A DNA stretch of 64,000 nt from Alectoria sarmentosa (GCA_009733775.1 WOGZ01000017.1:62001-126000); one strand, 5' to 3'. Numbered from the stretch's first letter, positions 9,322-21,179 are shown. Notes: generated from the sequence alone by a model not told the origin. Numbers and translations are program-made.

Positions 9322-12300
9322 TCATCGTACCGCCGTCCGTTGCTGTCTTCGCGCCAAGTAGTCGCCTAGCAATCCGTCCAATCGGTTCGAGATTTCTCCC
9401 AACTTCCTATTTTCTTCTCTGAAGAGGTTCTTCACCACCGGATGATCCCGACCCACTGGTCTGATCTGGCTTTTGTCGTGAACCACGACAAGTAAATCCT
9501 TGATATCAGAATCATCCTCCAGATAAGCTCTCAGACTGGCGTCGCTCCATGTAGGTGTCGATGACTGCGCAGTGGACGCTGGGGTCTCTTCACGCACGGT
9601 ATTCTCGTTGGGTGCTTCGATGAGTTCGGGTGACGACAGAGGAGACACGGGAGATGTAGATGGATCTTCTTGCGAGGAAGTGTCCACCATAAGTGCAGGG
9701 GGCTGAGGGCTGCGATAGTGTTCTTGAGGTGGAAAAACTTCAACAGGAGATTCGGACAGTCGTTCTCGCGCTGTTTCCCGTGCTGATTCGACGTGGGGAA
9801 TCGTCGGAGCTCTGGGTTCGTGGTTTTCATATTGAATGTCTTGAGCGATGGAAAGGTGGGAGTCTGATTCTTCATACGATAGACGTTCGGAGAAAGGTTC
9901 AGCCTCTTCGCCTTCAGAGGAAGAGTCGAAGTCGTCCATGTGCATGCGATGCTTAGCTTTCCTGACTTTCTCTGGTTTTGGTTCCGCAGGAGAGGATTTG
10001 AGGACGTCTTTGATGGGCGAGAACATTCCGCGTCTGGCATCCTTTGGTGATTCCGATTGCACATGTTCTTCGTCTCGGACGGGTGAGAACAGTCCACGCC
10101 TGGCACCTTTTGGCGACCCTGGTTGGATTGGTTCCTCGTTCCGGACAGGCGAGTATCTCCCACGCGGGCCATCTCTTAGTGATCCTGACTGCATTGATTC
10201 CTCATCCCTAACAGGCGAGAACATACCACGCCTAGCATCTCTTGGGGACCCTGACTGCATAGGCTCTTCGCGGGTGGTCGCTGGAGGGTTGAAGTTCAGA
10301 GCCGGGCCCCTGTCCTCTAATATCAGGTCTGGCTCTGTCTGGACCTTACCCATAAATTCATTCGGCTCGGACACAGCGGGCGGCGCCCAGTTTTGTTCTG
10401 GGATGAATGTGGTCTGCTGTTCTGTGATGGTCAATTTCTGGTTGATTGCATCTCTTTGGGAGTAAGATGATTTGGGAGACTGTTTCGCGGGAGGAGTCTT
10501 CTGTAACTTGCCGATTTGTCTTTGTTGAGGTGAAATAACTCTGGCAGCTTGTGGGTCCTGGGTCAATGACTCCATCGACTCTTTTGGCTGTGGCGACAGC
10601 CTCGACGGTGGTGGCAATGCCTGCCTTGCCAACTCACTCGATGATTTCTTGCTGTCTTCAAGTTCCTTTTCGTCGCCTTTGCCCTTTTTATCCTTTCGTT
10701 TGAACATGCCACCCAGCATGCCTCTCTTCTCTTTCCGTTTCTTGTCTTCCTTGCCTTTTTCAGGAGGGGGGTCTTTTTCGAGTGAATCAAGACTTGCCTT
10801 GGACTTGAGCTGGTAGAGACAATATCAGTACATTCCTTGTTCGTGATGAGAAGGACTTACGTCTTTAGCTTCACTTGATCTCAAGACTGATCCATTCGAA
10901 TCATCCCGCAAGAGGCTGGGTGTAAGGTTGATCTTTCGGGTTTCCACCCCGTCGTCTTTGAAAAAAGAGTCGGTGTTGCGCACAGTCCCCTTTCTTGATG
11001 TCCCGGCAGTACCATTATCTGCAGTGGTCAGCTGAGGGCAACGATCAGATTCCAGCTGGCTAGATTCACCTCCGTCGAACATCTCATCACTCGTTCGAGC
11101 CGCATCTGGAGCGTTACCTTGATCAATCCCGCCACTGCGAAGACTTTGAGCTCCCAAGGGATCTCCATTGTGCCTGACATCTCGAACTTGACCCCTGGAC
11201 TTGTGTGGCTCGAGTACCACGCCTTCGTCGACTTGATTTGACTGATCGTTACTCTGGGCAGCGGTGCTATCCTGTTCCTGGGCCCCATACTCTCCATTAC
11301 CCTCTTCCTCGTCGGAGGAATATTCGACATCAGATGGCTCGACGTAAGACGGTGCCGTGAATTGAACGGTCTTAGCATTGCGCCTTTTCATGGCCTTTTT
11401 GAGAGGGTTCAGAGAATTCCCTGTCCTTTTGTCTTCCTCGTCGCCAAGCATAGTTGAAGCTAGCTAAATTAGTGGTATAGGGTCAATGAGAATTCCACCC
11501 CCAGCATAAACATGTTCTTACATCGAGATTCCTATGCTTGTTTAGCCTCGCCAGACGCTCCAAAGGTGTTTCGATGTGTTCCGCAGGTAGATAGCCTAGA
11601 TGCCTTTAGCAATAATCACTCAGTACAGCAAACGAGGCTTACCAATGCTGCTGTCCTTGACGACTCGTACGAGCCACCAGTAGCTGTTGCTGTCATCGAG
11701 CAGCACCATGGTGTCACCTTTCGTAGCGTTCGCTTGGCCTTCGACGGTGGCGACGAATGTATGTAGCGCATATACGAACTCGAAATCGATGTCCTCTATT
11801 TCTCGTAAGCACTCTCCGCCCCATCCTGAGTCGATAAAACGCGGGTCATCGAGAAAGGAAATATCTTCGGTATCATCATCATCCTTTACGTCCAGTTTCT
11901 TATCGGCCCAAGAGGTGGTAGATGCTGGCGAGGATGAACCAGTCGACGCATTTGAGGCAGACGAAGAAGGCGACAATGGTGCATCATCAAAGCTGTTGTC
12001 CAGAAGAGGATCATCTGCCGGTAGCAGAAGATGGTCGAAGTCACTAGCGTCGAAGTCTGCTTCGTAGGAATTTTCCATATCCCCGAACTCCTCTTGAAAT
12101 CGGCTATCCCGCTGTTCGCTAAATAGAGGGCTTAGGCCATCACGGCTCTCGGAATCCAGCTCGTCCACGGCAGGAAGCATCTCTCGGTTCTTGGTATACC
12201 CACCTTTCTGATGATGATCCTTGGAGGGGGTTTGATCCTGCTCATTTCGCGGGAAGGAAAGAGGGAAATGGGTAGGTGTCTCAGAAAAGGGAGAAGAGGA

Positions 12301-12798
12301 GAAATCGTCCAATGGGGGTGTTGACGATGGTGTATTCTCTGCGGGGGAAGAATTCGAATGAAGGGAGGCGACCCTGCTGGGCCACGGTAATGGTAAAGAA
12401 TACCCACCATCGTCACCAATTGAGGGAGAGCTTGAGATTTTGTCCATCAAATCATCGTCCATACCCTCGTCTCCGTCTCCGTCTCCGACATCGTCCTCCG
12501 CTGCCCCGTTTGCTCCCGCATTACGCAGCAAAGAGTTGGAATCCTGACCGATGCCATCGCTGCTACCGTATCCATCACCGTCTTCATCTAGCAGCTGCAG
12601 CTCTTTGCCCGAAAGATCTTGCGAAGCTCGAGGACTGCGACCGTGCTGTTCCGACAGCTCTTGCTCGACGTGTTTGAGCGCATCTGCTTGGTGAGGAGCT
12701 GGAGGTCCTTCGCCTAAAGCTCCTGGGCGTGCCGGTTGCCGTGTATGATCTTTCGCAGAAGGAGCAGTCTGATTTTGGAGATCGATCGTGTCTGCCAT
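9322..12798 (-). CDS. teaC: SH3 cell-end marker protein, TeaC/Tea4/Bud14 type
   Basis: Four exons: 12798-11643, 11595-11522, 11463-10861 and 10809-9322 (1106 aa), with canonical GT-AG introns. After a long acidic, Ser-rich N-terminus an SH3 domain spans about residues 338-405 (EFVYALHTFVATVEG, KGDTMVLLDDSNSYWWLVRV) and continues across the first intron into GYLPAEHIETPLERLARLNKH, a strongly conserved block of this family. A KTVQF motif near residue 438 resembles an RVxF docking site for protein phosphatase 1, as known for Tea4 and Bud14. Four 22-residue repeats (about 790-885) each carry an FSPV/YSPV Ser-Pro site. The conserved C-terminus (DDSDIKDLLVVVHDKS, NRLDGLLGDYLARR) closes the protein. 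By family it links microtubule tips to polarity and formins at hyphal tips. Start: first ATG after the upstream in-frame TGA. Confidence 0.82.
10005..10270. repeat. four 66-bp coding tandem repeats
   Basis: Four units of 22 codons inside the SH3 protein gene, with consensus SGSPxDARRGMFSPVRDEE on the minus strand. The units differ at several codons but keep the Ser-Pro dipeptides. Confidence 0.75.
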
Positions 12799-13636
12799 TG
12801 CTTGAATCAGTGACGCTCTAATTTGTCGACCATTCGTCTCCGCCACAAGATCTGGTTTTGTAGCCTTCCTGACTCCGGGGGTTGTTCTCACCAGCTCTGA
12901 TAATGTTCGGTCGTGTCATTGTTCCCCCTCTGGTCACCTTTGCGCTCTAGCGCTAGATTGTGGTCGGACAAAGAAGTGACCTTCCACAAACTCTTCCACA
13001 CTCGCAAACAATGCAATCGAAAGTTGCACAGGCTGTATGAGACGAGCTGTCCTCTGCGATTCGAAAGATGGGGGTACCTAGAGGGGGCTGGCGGGGATGC
13101 TTCTTGCGCAGCAAGACTTTGCGGCAAATTGCGTATTGCAATTCATCAGAGTCCCGTCAAGTCGGCCTGCAGCCTCTAGCTGGGCAGAAGAGCGTTCTTC
13201 AAAAAAATATCGTCGTCGTCGCTTTCAGCTTTCCAAGAAAATTGCTGCCGTAACCATGGACCGGGGGGGGTTTCACGAGCCTTGATTGTTTCATCTGCCG
13301 ATTTAGCGAATGCTTGGCATTAGGTACGCCAAGAAAAGATAAAGTAGCTTGAAAAGGGGCCAGCACAGAGAGAAGACTCTATAGAAGAAACGATTCTACA
13401 ACGTGGAACCGCACAGTTGCCAAGAGAATCGCACGATGTTGGTCGATCGTTGGGAGGGTCTAACACACTATAATACATAACTCATGTCACCCAAGCCGGC
13501 TGCAACCTGACCATCTGTCATGTAAAGCAAAAATTTAGGGTATCTTGGAAGACCGACCCTCCAAAACCATACGCCTGACATCCCGAACCATGCATGCTTC
13601 CTGTAATAAGGGTTACGACCCATTTCACCAGTTAAA
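12799..13636. other. intergenic: promoter of the SH3 gene, 3' side of GT90 gene
   Basis: About 840 bp. Short frames on both strands lack motifs. An additional non-coding first exon of the SH3 gene could lie here (a frame at 12888-13127 ends beside it), but nothing proves it. Confidence 0.45.
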
Positions 13637-15659
13637 TCAACGATGCGGGCCTTGATCGAGCGGTGAGATACCGTCATACTTGTCCAGCTCGCTACCATCT
13701 CCTGAATAGCCAATGCGATCACGGTTGTCGTCAATGATCCGGCCATATTCGAGAAGCAGCCTGAACATGTATATCTGCCCTTCATCAGCTTGCGTCGTGC
13801 TATTATAAAAGGAATAAACTTGCCTCGATATCGTCCCTCCGCAAGACCTTCTTAGCCCACTCTCGTCCCTGATCTGCTATCCTCTTTCCTTCAGTATCGT
13901 GTCTAGCCACATAAGCCTTGCCATTTGCATCGTCGCTCCCTAGTGTTCGCTCGTTCGGGGGTGTGCCGACTCCAAGAAAATAAGTGAGTAACGTGTAGAC
14001 ATCATCGTATCGGTTGTCCATGGGAACGAAATGCCGCCACGCGAACAGCCGCGAGTCGTGCCATTCGCGGAAGATGGTTGCCTTGATAGGGAGGGACTTA
14101 CTCTCCAGGAATGCAATCCATCGACCAGAGAAAGAGTGGCCGTCAACATCAACCAAAACTTTGTTTTCGAACTGCTCTGCCATGGGTACCATGGGCCTTA
14201 AGGTCCAAACATTTTCGTAGAAACTACAATCCGGAATGCAGCCCCAGGTCTCCGTAAAGCCGACATCAGTGTGGTGCTCAGCAAAATAAGAAGGATGAAA
14301 GTCCCTGTAATTTTCGAACTCGCCCTTTTTTTCCGGTTGCTCGGTCAGGATACGGACCTCCTTGCCTGCCACTTCCGTACTGTTCATTTGCATTACAAGA
14401 CGTTGACGATGCATTCGCTGCCAATTGTCCGCAACCTGCGTCCCTCCAGACGTCACGCCTCGCCAGATCATGACGTCTTTCTTGTCCTCCCAATCCAAAT
14501 CCGATTTATCATCATAATCGTACCTCTCATCGTGCTTATAGTACATATTCGCTGGGAAGAGGATGTCGCTGTTGACGTTGACTTTGCATTCGCCGAAGAT
14601 GGGTACAAGTCGCTTCGTGGCCATCAGGGAGGAGCTTGAGTAGAGAAGGCCGTGCTTGTCCTGGATCTGTGGGCCCACGGCGCATAGATCTGACGTCTTA
14701 TTGAAGTTGGTGATGAGGCCTCCGAGACGGTCTTTGTACGTGAGCTCAGCTTCTTGGGCACTGACACCGTCACGGCGTGCAGGCGATTCTGGCGGGCAGG
14801 CGGTGCTGGCGACTTCCATATATTGCTTGCCGGCGTGAGAATACCATTGCGGATCTTCCAGGAGGCCACCATCATCTTCGTTTGTCATATTCAAGAAACC
14901 TCCCATGGTCGTGCTAAACTCATCGATGGTCTCAGGAGGCGTGCGGCGTGTTTCTTGTTCCTTCTTGAGCAGGTCTTGCATATCTTCCCATGGGACCACA
15001 ACTCGCGGTTGGTCTAACCTATTGATAGCAATATCCATATCTGGTAGATACTTGATAAATTTGTCGATCAGCTTTATCAACGTTTCCGATCTCCAGGACC
15101 CATTGCTCTCTTTAACGACCTTGTGATTGCGAATATGGATGCAAGCGACCCCTTCATCTTTGTTTCTCCACATGTTGGCTGCCAGATTGCGTAAGACCTT
15201 TGGCTCAACGGCCCAGAATGGGCGTATGTCATCCATGACTTGTTCGAAGTCGTCGATGTTGTGGACATTTCTCTTCCTAGCATATTTGTACCAGTCTTTG
15301 AAGCCTGGCGGAGGATGTCGCCCGTGTCTCCTCCTGTATGTCTTCACAGTCTGCTTGAACGATGTAGACCTGCCATCCTCGTACTTGCGCCAATTCTTGT
15401 CGGCCTCTTGCATCAGCAGGGAGATGGGGTGGGCATCGACGGGCTCGAGTGGACTGTCCGGCTGTTCGCCAGCGTGCCATGGTTTCTTTGGTCTCCCAGG
15501 TATCCGTATTTCGCCCAATTGATCCTTGATGTCGCCCAACTGATCCTTGATGTAGTCGCTTGAAAGGCCGGAAAACACGACGATGTTAGATATCAGGGCC
15601 AACGATGCAAGAACAGCGAAAGTATAGAAGAGTCGCCGCTTGACCAGTAGAGACACCAT
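13637..15659 (-). CDS. CAP10-family (GT90) glycosyltransferase
   Basis: Two exons, 15659-13824 and 13774-13637 (657 aa), joined by a 49-nt GC-AG intron (donor GCAAGT, acceptor GGGCAG) that extends the protein from RRDDIE into IYMFRLLLEYGRIIDDNRD. The N-terminus is type II: short basic cytosolic end, membrane anchor at about residues 10-32, then a lumenal stem. The catalytic region has the CAP10/DUF821 hallmarks KKDVMIWRGVTSGG and KVLVDVDGHSFSGRWIAFLESKS followed by FREWHDSRLFAWRHFVPMD. Characterised fungal relatives are Golgi beta-1,2-xylosyltransferases that act on capsule or protein glycans; the acceptor here is unknown. It is divergent from the uL15m gene with 270 bp between start codons. 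Start: the GTG two codons upstream is not used; ATG 15659 begins MVSLLVKRR. Confidence 0.85.
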
Positions 15660-15929
15660 TCTCACGATAGTCTAATGCCAAGCCTCCCACGCATTCGAGG
15701 CAGCTCAGCCGAAAAGTTCGCTGAGCGTTTGAACATCACCGCTGCAGCCATGCTGAGCTTTCAGAATCCATCGCAAGTGGTGAAATCGCTAGTTTGTTGA
15801 CAGGTCTGGGTCCAGGGTATTTGATGGACTCTAGGCCAAAATCCCGCCAAGCCGCAGTTCTGCCGAGTTGAGCGACTACCATCGTAAGGCTCACCAGCGT
15901 TGATCAACTTCAGCTACAACGTCGTCACA
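15660..15929. promoter_or_regulatory. shared divergent promoter, GT90 / uL15m
   Basis: The 270 bp between two divergent ATGs must hold both promoters. No clear CCAAT or TATA element was recognised. Confidence 0.5.
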
Positions 15930-16865
15930 ATGCCGCCTAGGCTATTCAATTTACATCGAATCTCTCATCCGATCGTTCGCCCAGCCGCAGCTATCTCACC
16001 ATTCCTCGCACCCTTCCTCTACACTCAACAACGTGATGCTCATATTCTTGTAAGCTTGGCAGATAACCCTGGTGCACTCCACAAGAGAATAAGAAGAGGA
16101 CGCGGCCCGTCATCAGGCAAGGGCAAAACATCGGGAAGGGGCCACAAAGGTCAAAAGCAGCATGGCAAGGTACCCCGAGGCTTCAATGGAGGGCAGACAA
16201 AAGATGAGGTGGTCCATGGCAAACGGGGAGATCATAAGTTCAGCAAGTGTGTCGTTGAAATCTGCCTAGACATTTCACATGCTGACCGCGTATACCTCTT
16301 CAGCTTCTCCGTGGACATGAAGCCCCTCAACCTCTATAAGGTGCAAGATTGGGTAGACCAAGGCCGCCTCGACCCATCAAAGCCCATCACCATCAAAGAG
16401 CTCCGGCAATCCCGCTGCATCACGAACGTCAAAGATGGTGTTAAGCTACTTGCAAAAGGCTCGGAGGAGCTGAAATCTCCTCTACATGTCGTCATATCAC
16501 GAGCTTCTGCTAAAGCAATAACCGCAATTGAGGCTGCTGGTGGTTCTGTGACTACTCGGTACTACACTCCCTTTGCGATGCGAAGGATAATGCAAGGGAA
16601 GATGGACCCGATTAATTCACTCCAATCGCAAATCAAAGAGGGTGAAGAGATGGCGAAAAAATCTTTCTACAACCGATTGCCAGATCCTACGAGCAGGAAG
16701 GATATCGAGTACTACCGGGATCCCGCGCATAGGGGGTATCTAAGTCACCTGGTACCGGAAGGGCACGGGCCTAGTCTTTTCTTCAAGACGCCAGGGACTG
16801 GAAGGATGGGTTTGCGAAAGGGGTCGAAATCAAGGGCAGCGACGGGAGACAATAGGATTTGGTAG
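15930..16865 (+). CDS. MRPL10: mitochondrial large-subunit ribosomal protein uL15m
   Basis: Two exons, 15930-16246 and 16304-16865 (292 aa). The N-terminus is a mitochondrial presequence (basic, Ser/Pro rich), followed by the uL15 signature HKRIRRGRGPSSGKGKTSGRGHKGQ and GFNGGQT. The body carries MKPLNLYKVQDWVDQGRL and VISRASAKAITAIEAAGGSV, and the C-terminal extension is typical of fungal mitochondrial uL15. The 57-nt intron (16247-16303, branch ATGCTGAC, acceptor TTCAG) is a multiple of three with no stop, so an unspliced reading adds 19 spurious residues; splicing gives HKFSNFSVDMKPLNL, which matches the family. It acts in the mitochondrial ribosome. Confidence 0.9.
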   Translation: MPPRLFNLHRISHPIVRPAAAISPFLAPFLYTQQRDAHILVSLADNPGALHKRIRRGRGPSSGKGKTSGRGHKGQKQHGKVPRGFNGGQTKDEVVHGKRGDHKFSKCVVEICLDISHADRVYLFSFSVDMKPLNLYKVQDWVDQGRLDPSKPITIKELRQSRCITNVKDGVKLLAKGSEELKSPLHVVISRASAKAITAIEAAGGSVTTRYYTPFAMRRIMQGKMDPINSLQSQIKEGEEMAKKSFYNRLPDPTSRKDIEYYRDPAHRGYLSHLVPEGHGPSLFFKTPGTGRMGLRKGSKSRAATGDNRIW

Positions 16866-17294
16866 TGTACAGAGTGCCTACGCGCGCGCCTGAGGGTTTG
16901 CAATGTATGCAACAAAGCATTTTTAATTGCATCTAGTGCTGCGCTTTTAAATAGGGATACCAATTGGCCCATTCCCCGTCGTAATCTCCAGAGTCGCTGA
17001 CAAGCAGCCTATGCTCAATTTGACAGATTGTGCAGTGTCTCTATCTGGAGCCGCGATCCCTCTTCAAATCATCAACAGCAGTGGTTGCTCAAGTGACAGC
17101 CGCATCAGACCCTACTATGCCGCCATTATGCCGTTGCCATGCGTCCCGTTCACACCAACTTCCGCAAGCGACAATTGCGGAGAGAATCTAGGGTCATTCT
17201 CGTACTGATTCAGTCTTGTCTCAAATTTGGCACCGCTGGCCCACATGAAGATCACCAGGACTGGACTCATGGACATACCTGCCAGGATGATAGG
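16866..17294. other. intergenic, convergent 3' ends
   Basis: Lies between the 3' ends of uL15m and the leftward secreted-protein gene. No gene seen. Confidence 0.5.
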
Positions 17295-17862
17295 TCAGCG
17301 CTCTGAGTGCGCCATGAAATAGAGAACGGTGATCTTGAGATTACGATGAGAAGCACAAGGATACGTACTCGATTTTATGAAGATTTCACCACCAGTGGAC
17401 TCCTGATCCAAGCAATCATGCATGAGCGAATTCCCGTACGACTTTATGACACCCCAGCTACTAATGTCCAGTGGATTAACCAAATGAGTTGCAGGATTCG
17501 TGTATGGCATGAGCGCGAAATTGCAGGTATCTATGTGGTGGATTGTCATTATCACGACTAACTATCGCAATGCACGACACAGACATACTCATTGCATAGA
17601 ACTTCGGCAGCTGCACGATAGGCTGCTCAAAGACATTGGCGACTCCGGGCCAAGTATTGTAAGAGTCCACGCGCAATTGCTCCTCGTCAAAGAAACGTGC
17701 CTGGAGGTTTTGTGGACTGGTGAATTTCTCGAAGAGTGTTAGGCAATCACTCTTTTCAGGTTTGCCATAGGTGGATATGTCGCAACTTGCGACTTGAGAA
17801 GCTGTGGTATAAGCGCACAGCATGTGGAACACCAGGACAGGGAAAATCTGTTGGAGGCCCAT
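17295..17862 (-). CDS. small secreted cysteine protein, copy A of divergent pair
   Basis: Two exons, 17862-17589 and 17530-17295 (169 aa). The intron 17531-17588 has donor GTATGT and acceptor CATAG. A signal peptide of about 23 residues (FPVLVFHMLCAYTTASQ) precedes a mature chain beginning CDISTYGKPEKSDC, then PQNLQARFF, QPIVQLPKFYAM, joined across the intron to NTCNFALMPY, then DISSWGVIKSYGNSLMHDC and GGEIFIK. The same blocks occur in the same order in the gene at 18173-18917, so the two are paralogs. No known enzyme family is recognised; this architecture is common among fungal small secreted proteins. The exact C-terminus (after GGEIFIKSS) could include another unrecognised intron. Confidence 0.6.
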
Positions 17863-18172
17863 GACTGCTGATCATACTGATGGAAAAGAAAGAATCTTCA
17901 ATTCCTGGGACTTGGCAGCTAAAAGACCACCACCAGTATCTGATTTTTGAGATCTACCATCCCGCGAATCCTGAATGCAATTGTTCCGACGGATGCGGCG
18001 TTTTCATGGCCAATATTCAGGGCGGATAATCTCGATGTTTGAGGAGTAGCCGCTCGTCTCTTACGAATCGCAGCTACAAGCGACTTTGAGATTATTTCTA
18101 GAGTTGGACATATCCTCGAGCTTCCTTCTTGCAACACTCCTCGTATGAGGGATTCACTACAATCATCGGGCC
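17863..18172. promoter_or_regulatory. shared divergent promoter of secreted-protein pair
   Basis: 310 bp separate the two divergent ATGs, so both genes could share control. No known fungal operator was recognised. Confidence 0.45.
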
Positions 18173-18917
18173 ATGAAGTCCAGGATATCCCTAATCTTGG
18201 CTCTATTTGGCTCCGCTCAAGTCGTTTTTAGCCAATGGAAATGCGACTACCAGGTCTACGGCCGACCACAGCTGGACGACTGCGAGGGCGCTCTACTATC
18301 GATGCCAGACGCCCTATCAAAGGGTCGGACTACCAAGCTAGCGGCCTTCCGCAAGTTTGTCGAACCTCAGTACCTAGAACCACCTTTCAGTCAATGTCAC
18401 AACGAACTGGATGCGCCAATGGAGCAGCTGCCTAAGTTCTGGAGATACAGTCAGTGCGAAATATTCTACGATACATGGAACAATGACTGCTGACGAGAGT
18501 AAATTATCTAGAGTCTTGTCGTTTTGCCTTGACGTCCATCGCTGCTATTTCGGGTAAAGTTATCAACGCAGAGCCTGTGTCGACGTGGTCTTTCGTTGAG
18601 CGCAACGCTCAGAAGGTATCCACGAACTGTCTGGCTAGGAAAGTAGGCGGTGGTGTCATCTTCATTGCAGGTCTGATGGCCTGTTCGCATCTCTTACACA
18701 GGATTAGCTGATGTTCTAGGTAGACCCTAAAGGTGACGGAGCTATGGCTTTGTATCTCTACGCCGTGGGAGCGCCTTTCGAGGCCATCTTGAACAACTAC
18801 ATGATCACATCCCAAGCAATTTATCCTCCCGGCGTGGCTTCTGCGTCCAATGGCACCCTGACGGGAGTAACAACGAATGGCACCTTGGAGCTGGCTTGGG
18901 CGTTGGAGAATACTTGA
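18173..18917 (+). CDS. small secreted cysteine protein, copy B of divergent pair
   Basis: Three exons, 18173-18449, 18512-18642 and 18720-18917 (201 aa). Signal peptide ISLILALFGSAQVVFSQ, then CDYQVYGRPQLDDC, RKFVEPQYLEPPF, APMEQLPKFWRY, joined across the first intron (donor GTCAGT, branch TGCTGAC) to KSCRFALTSIAA, then EPVSTWSFVERNAQKVSTNC. The third exon follows a GTAGGC donor and a GCTGAT branch and begins VDPKGDGAMALYLYAVG. Order and spacing match copy A. The second intron is less certain: its unspliced reading also stays open for 23 codons (KVGGGVIFIAG), which itself resembles GGEIFIK in copy A. Function unknown; likely secreted. Confidence 0.55.
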
Positions 18918-20203
18918 CAGGATGTGGGCTGCTCCGAAAACGTGCGAGCATTGTCGCCCTCGGACAGTCCGCCTTACCATGGCCCTACGTAATGACCAGA
19001 GTATCGGAATGGCAAATACCTTGCTCAAGGCTGGTAAAGATGCTCGCGACCAAGCTCTTCCCCTCACTTCGTGCGACAGACGTTGCAAGATAAAAGTGAA
19101 TAATTTCTGGCAGCTGCAAAGGCCCAAGAGAGATCTCTCCCATCTGTCTGATATCTGCTGTTTCTGCAACCTCACAGCATCCAAGTTTCTCGACCTTCCC
19201 ATACAATATCTTTCAAGGTGACTTTGCCCAAAGTGATCTTTGAAGAAAAACCATTGCCTCCACTGCTAATACTTTTTGCGGGGAGAAACGCCGGTTCGTC
19301 ATGACGCCTTCGATACCATGCAGTCAGTGTCAGAATCTCAGCGCTCTCATTGCGACGGCTACCCGGGCGCTCTTGCAGAGATAGTCACCGCTGTAAGCTT
19401 CTGTCGCCAATGAGCCGGTAACAAACCCCCCTCCGCAACGCGTAAGACTACTCGTTTCTCAAGGAAACTCTTTCATTGACGCACGATAGACCACGCTAAT
19501 CCTAGCATCGCCAGCTCGATGACTGCTCTGAATGCGGCCCTGGGAGGGAGGACTGCCAATTCGGATCGAGAAGTGGACTAATCAAGGAATAATTGACGCT
19601 GGAGGGTACTACTGCCGCTGGAGTTGGGCACGGCGCCCTTGCTAAGGTCGGTAGCCCAGCAGATGCGAGCAAGGGCAATCCACGCCGCTGGGCGTAGATC
19701 AGGGGGGCGATAATGATTGTGGGGGCTGGGAAGGAGCAGAAATCGGGGTTGGCTTGGCGATGGATGTTGATGTGCGACAACATTGGTTGACTCACATCGG
19801 TAACAACTTAATGCCATTCATTCAAGATGAAGACATATCAACGTCACGCGCGAGCGCCGAGTCAGAAATGCTCCTTCTGTACCTCAGACTCCGTAATACT
19901 TTCCCCTTTTCGTCACCATGAAAGTCCGCAACCCTTCATTCTCTCTTGCCAAATGGCGCGCAGGAGGCCCCATCGAGAACTTTGCAAATTCGCTGAAAAG
20001 GGACTACACCGTCTCTTCGAGAACATCGTACATCAACCGATATCTATCTTGCCGCCCGAAATTGGAATTTTCGCAATGATCATTATATCGCTTGATCCGA
20101 AAACCCCATCGCAAGTCGTCCGTCTCCGGAACCGGAGAATGCTCTGGTTTATTGGTCGCACCCGAGTTCGAAAATATATATCCCGACTGGCTTGCAGGCC
20201 AGC

Positions 20204-20236
20204 GACAGACAGACAGACAGGACGAACGAACGAACG
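20204..20236. repeat. tetranucleotide microsatellite (GACA)n then (CGAA)n
   Basis: gacagacagacagaca is followed directly by cgaacgaacgaacg. Confidence 0.85.
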
Positions 20237-20379
20237 GATGATGCGGAAGCGTGGATGGCCCCCCGCCCAATAGCCATTTTCTCGATGAAATCAGGTAAGG
20301 GGGGGCTTGAAAGCCGACTGACTACCGTATTTTTCCGCGCTGTGCTGAGGACTTTTGCAGACGGACAACATCTTGTCGA

Positions 20380-20394
20380 ACCCCCCCCCCCCCC
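20380..20394. repeat. poly-C homopolymer
   Basis: A run of about 14 cytosines just before ggtgacaat; a likely site of assembly length error. Confidence 0.85.
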
Positions 20395-21179
20395 CGGTGA
20401 CAATCGTGTAGGGGGGGTTTATCTCATTCTTTTTTTTACTGCATCGAGAGCAAGAATTTTCCGCGCGATTCACATCCTCTTTTCAGGTTTTTCTAAATGC
20501 GAGACTACAGCTCATTCCAAAAACGGATCGTCCTCTGTTTGGATTGGCGAACCATGCCGCAGGCAAGTAGGCCAGCGACCAACAACAGGTTGGACATTCA
20601 ATCAATGTCATCAGCTTAAGGATATCGATCCACTTTTTTTCTGTGGCATTGTGCATCATATTTCCGTCAGACTAGAGTTTGGTTTATAGCGAAAAACGAA
20701 CATATCGGACAAGAGCATGCATCCATCATTGAGCTCAGACCCCCCCTATCAAAAATTCCGACAAAAAACAGAACGAACGACGGACGGCAATGAGAAAATA
20801 GAGCTCTGGATTTCCCCATAGCGAGTAAGTAAGTAAGCACCACGACTGTTGGGCCAATTACCCCAGACTGAAGAAGTAGTTGCGAGTGGGAAAAAACCGT
20901 TCTAACCCGATTCTTCAGTGTTGCTTCTACAAGGTCCTTTGGGGGGGATAGAATGTGAGGACTGTGCACGGATATATCTTCCGTGTGAGTGTTGACATCT
21001 ATGGTTCTGGATTCTGCCAAAAACACGCCAGACTTGGCTGATTTGAGTATTGCCGCTACATTTCTCGTGATCTAGACTCCAATTTCAAAAAAATACTCTC
21101 ATCACGAAAGACCCGGTACTCTACTCGTACGCGGCAGTCATTCCTTCCTTTAATTACGCCGTCGATTTCCAAGGAAACC

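Larger units (their letters stand above)
18918..21179. other. 2.3 kb intergenic with simple repeats
   Basis: No frame has a recognisable domain. It holds short GACA/GAAC tetranucleotide runs (about 20204-20236), a C14 run and several G7 homopolymers. Frames at 19827-20273 and 20192-20689 read through these repeats and are not supported. Confidence 0.5.

Noticed and set aside
18609..19202. 197-codon minus-strand open frame
   Set aside because: It is antisense to the spliced secreted-protein gene at 18173-18917.
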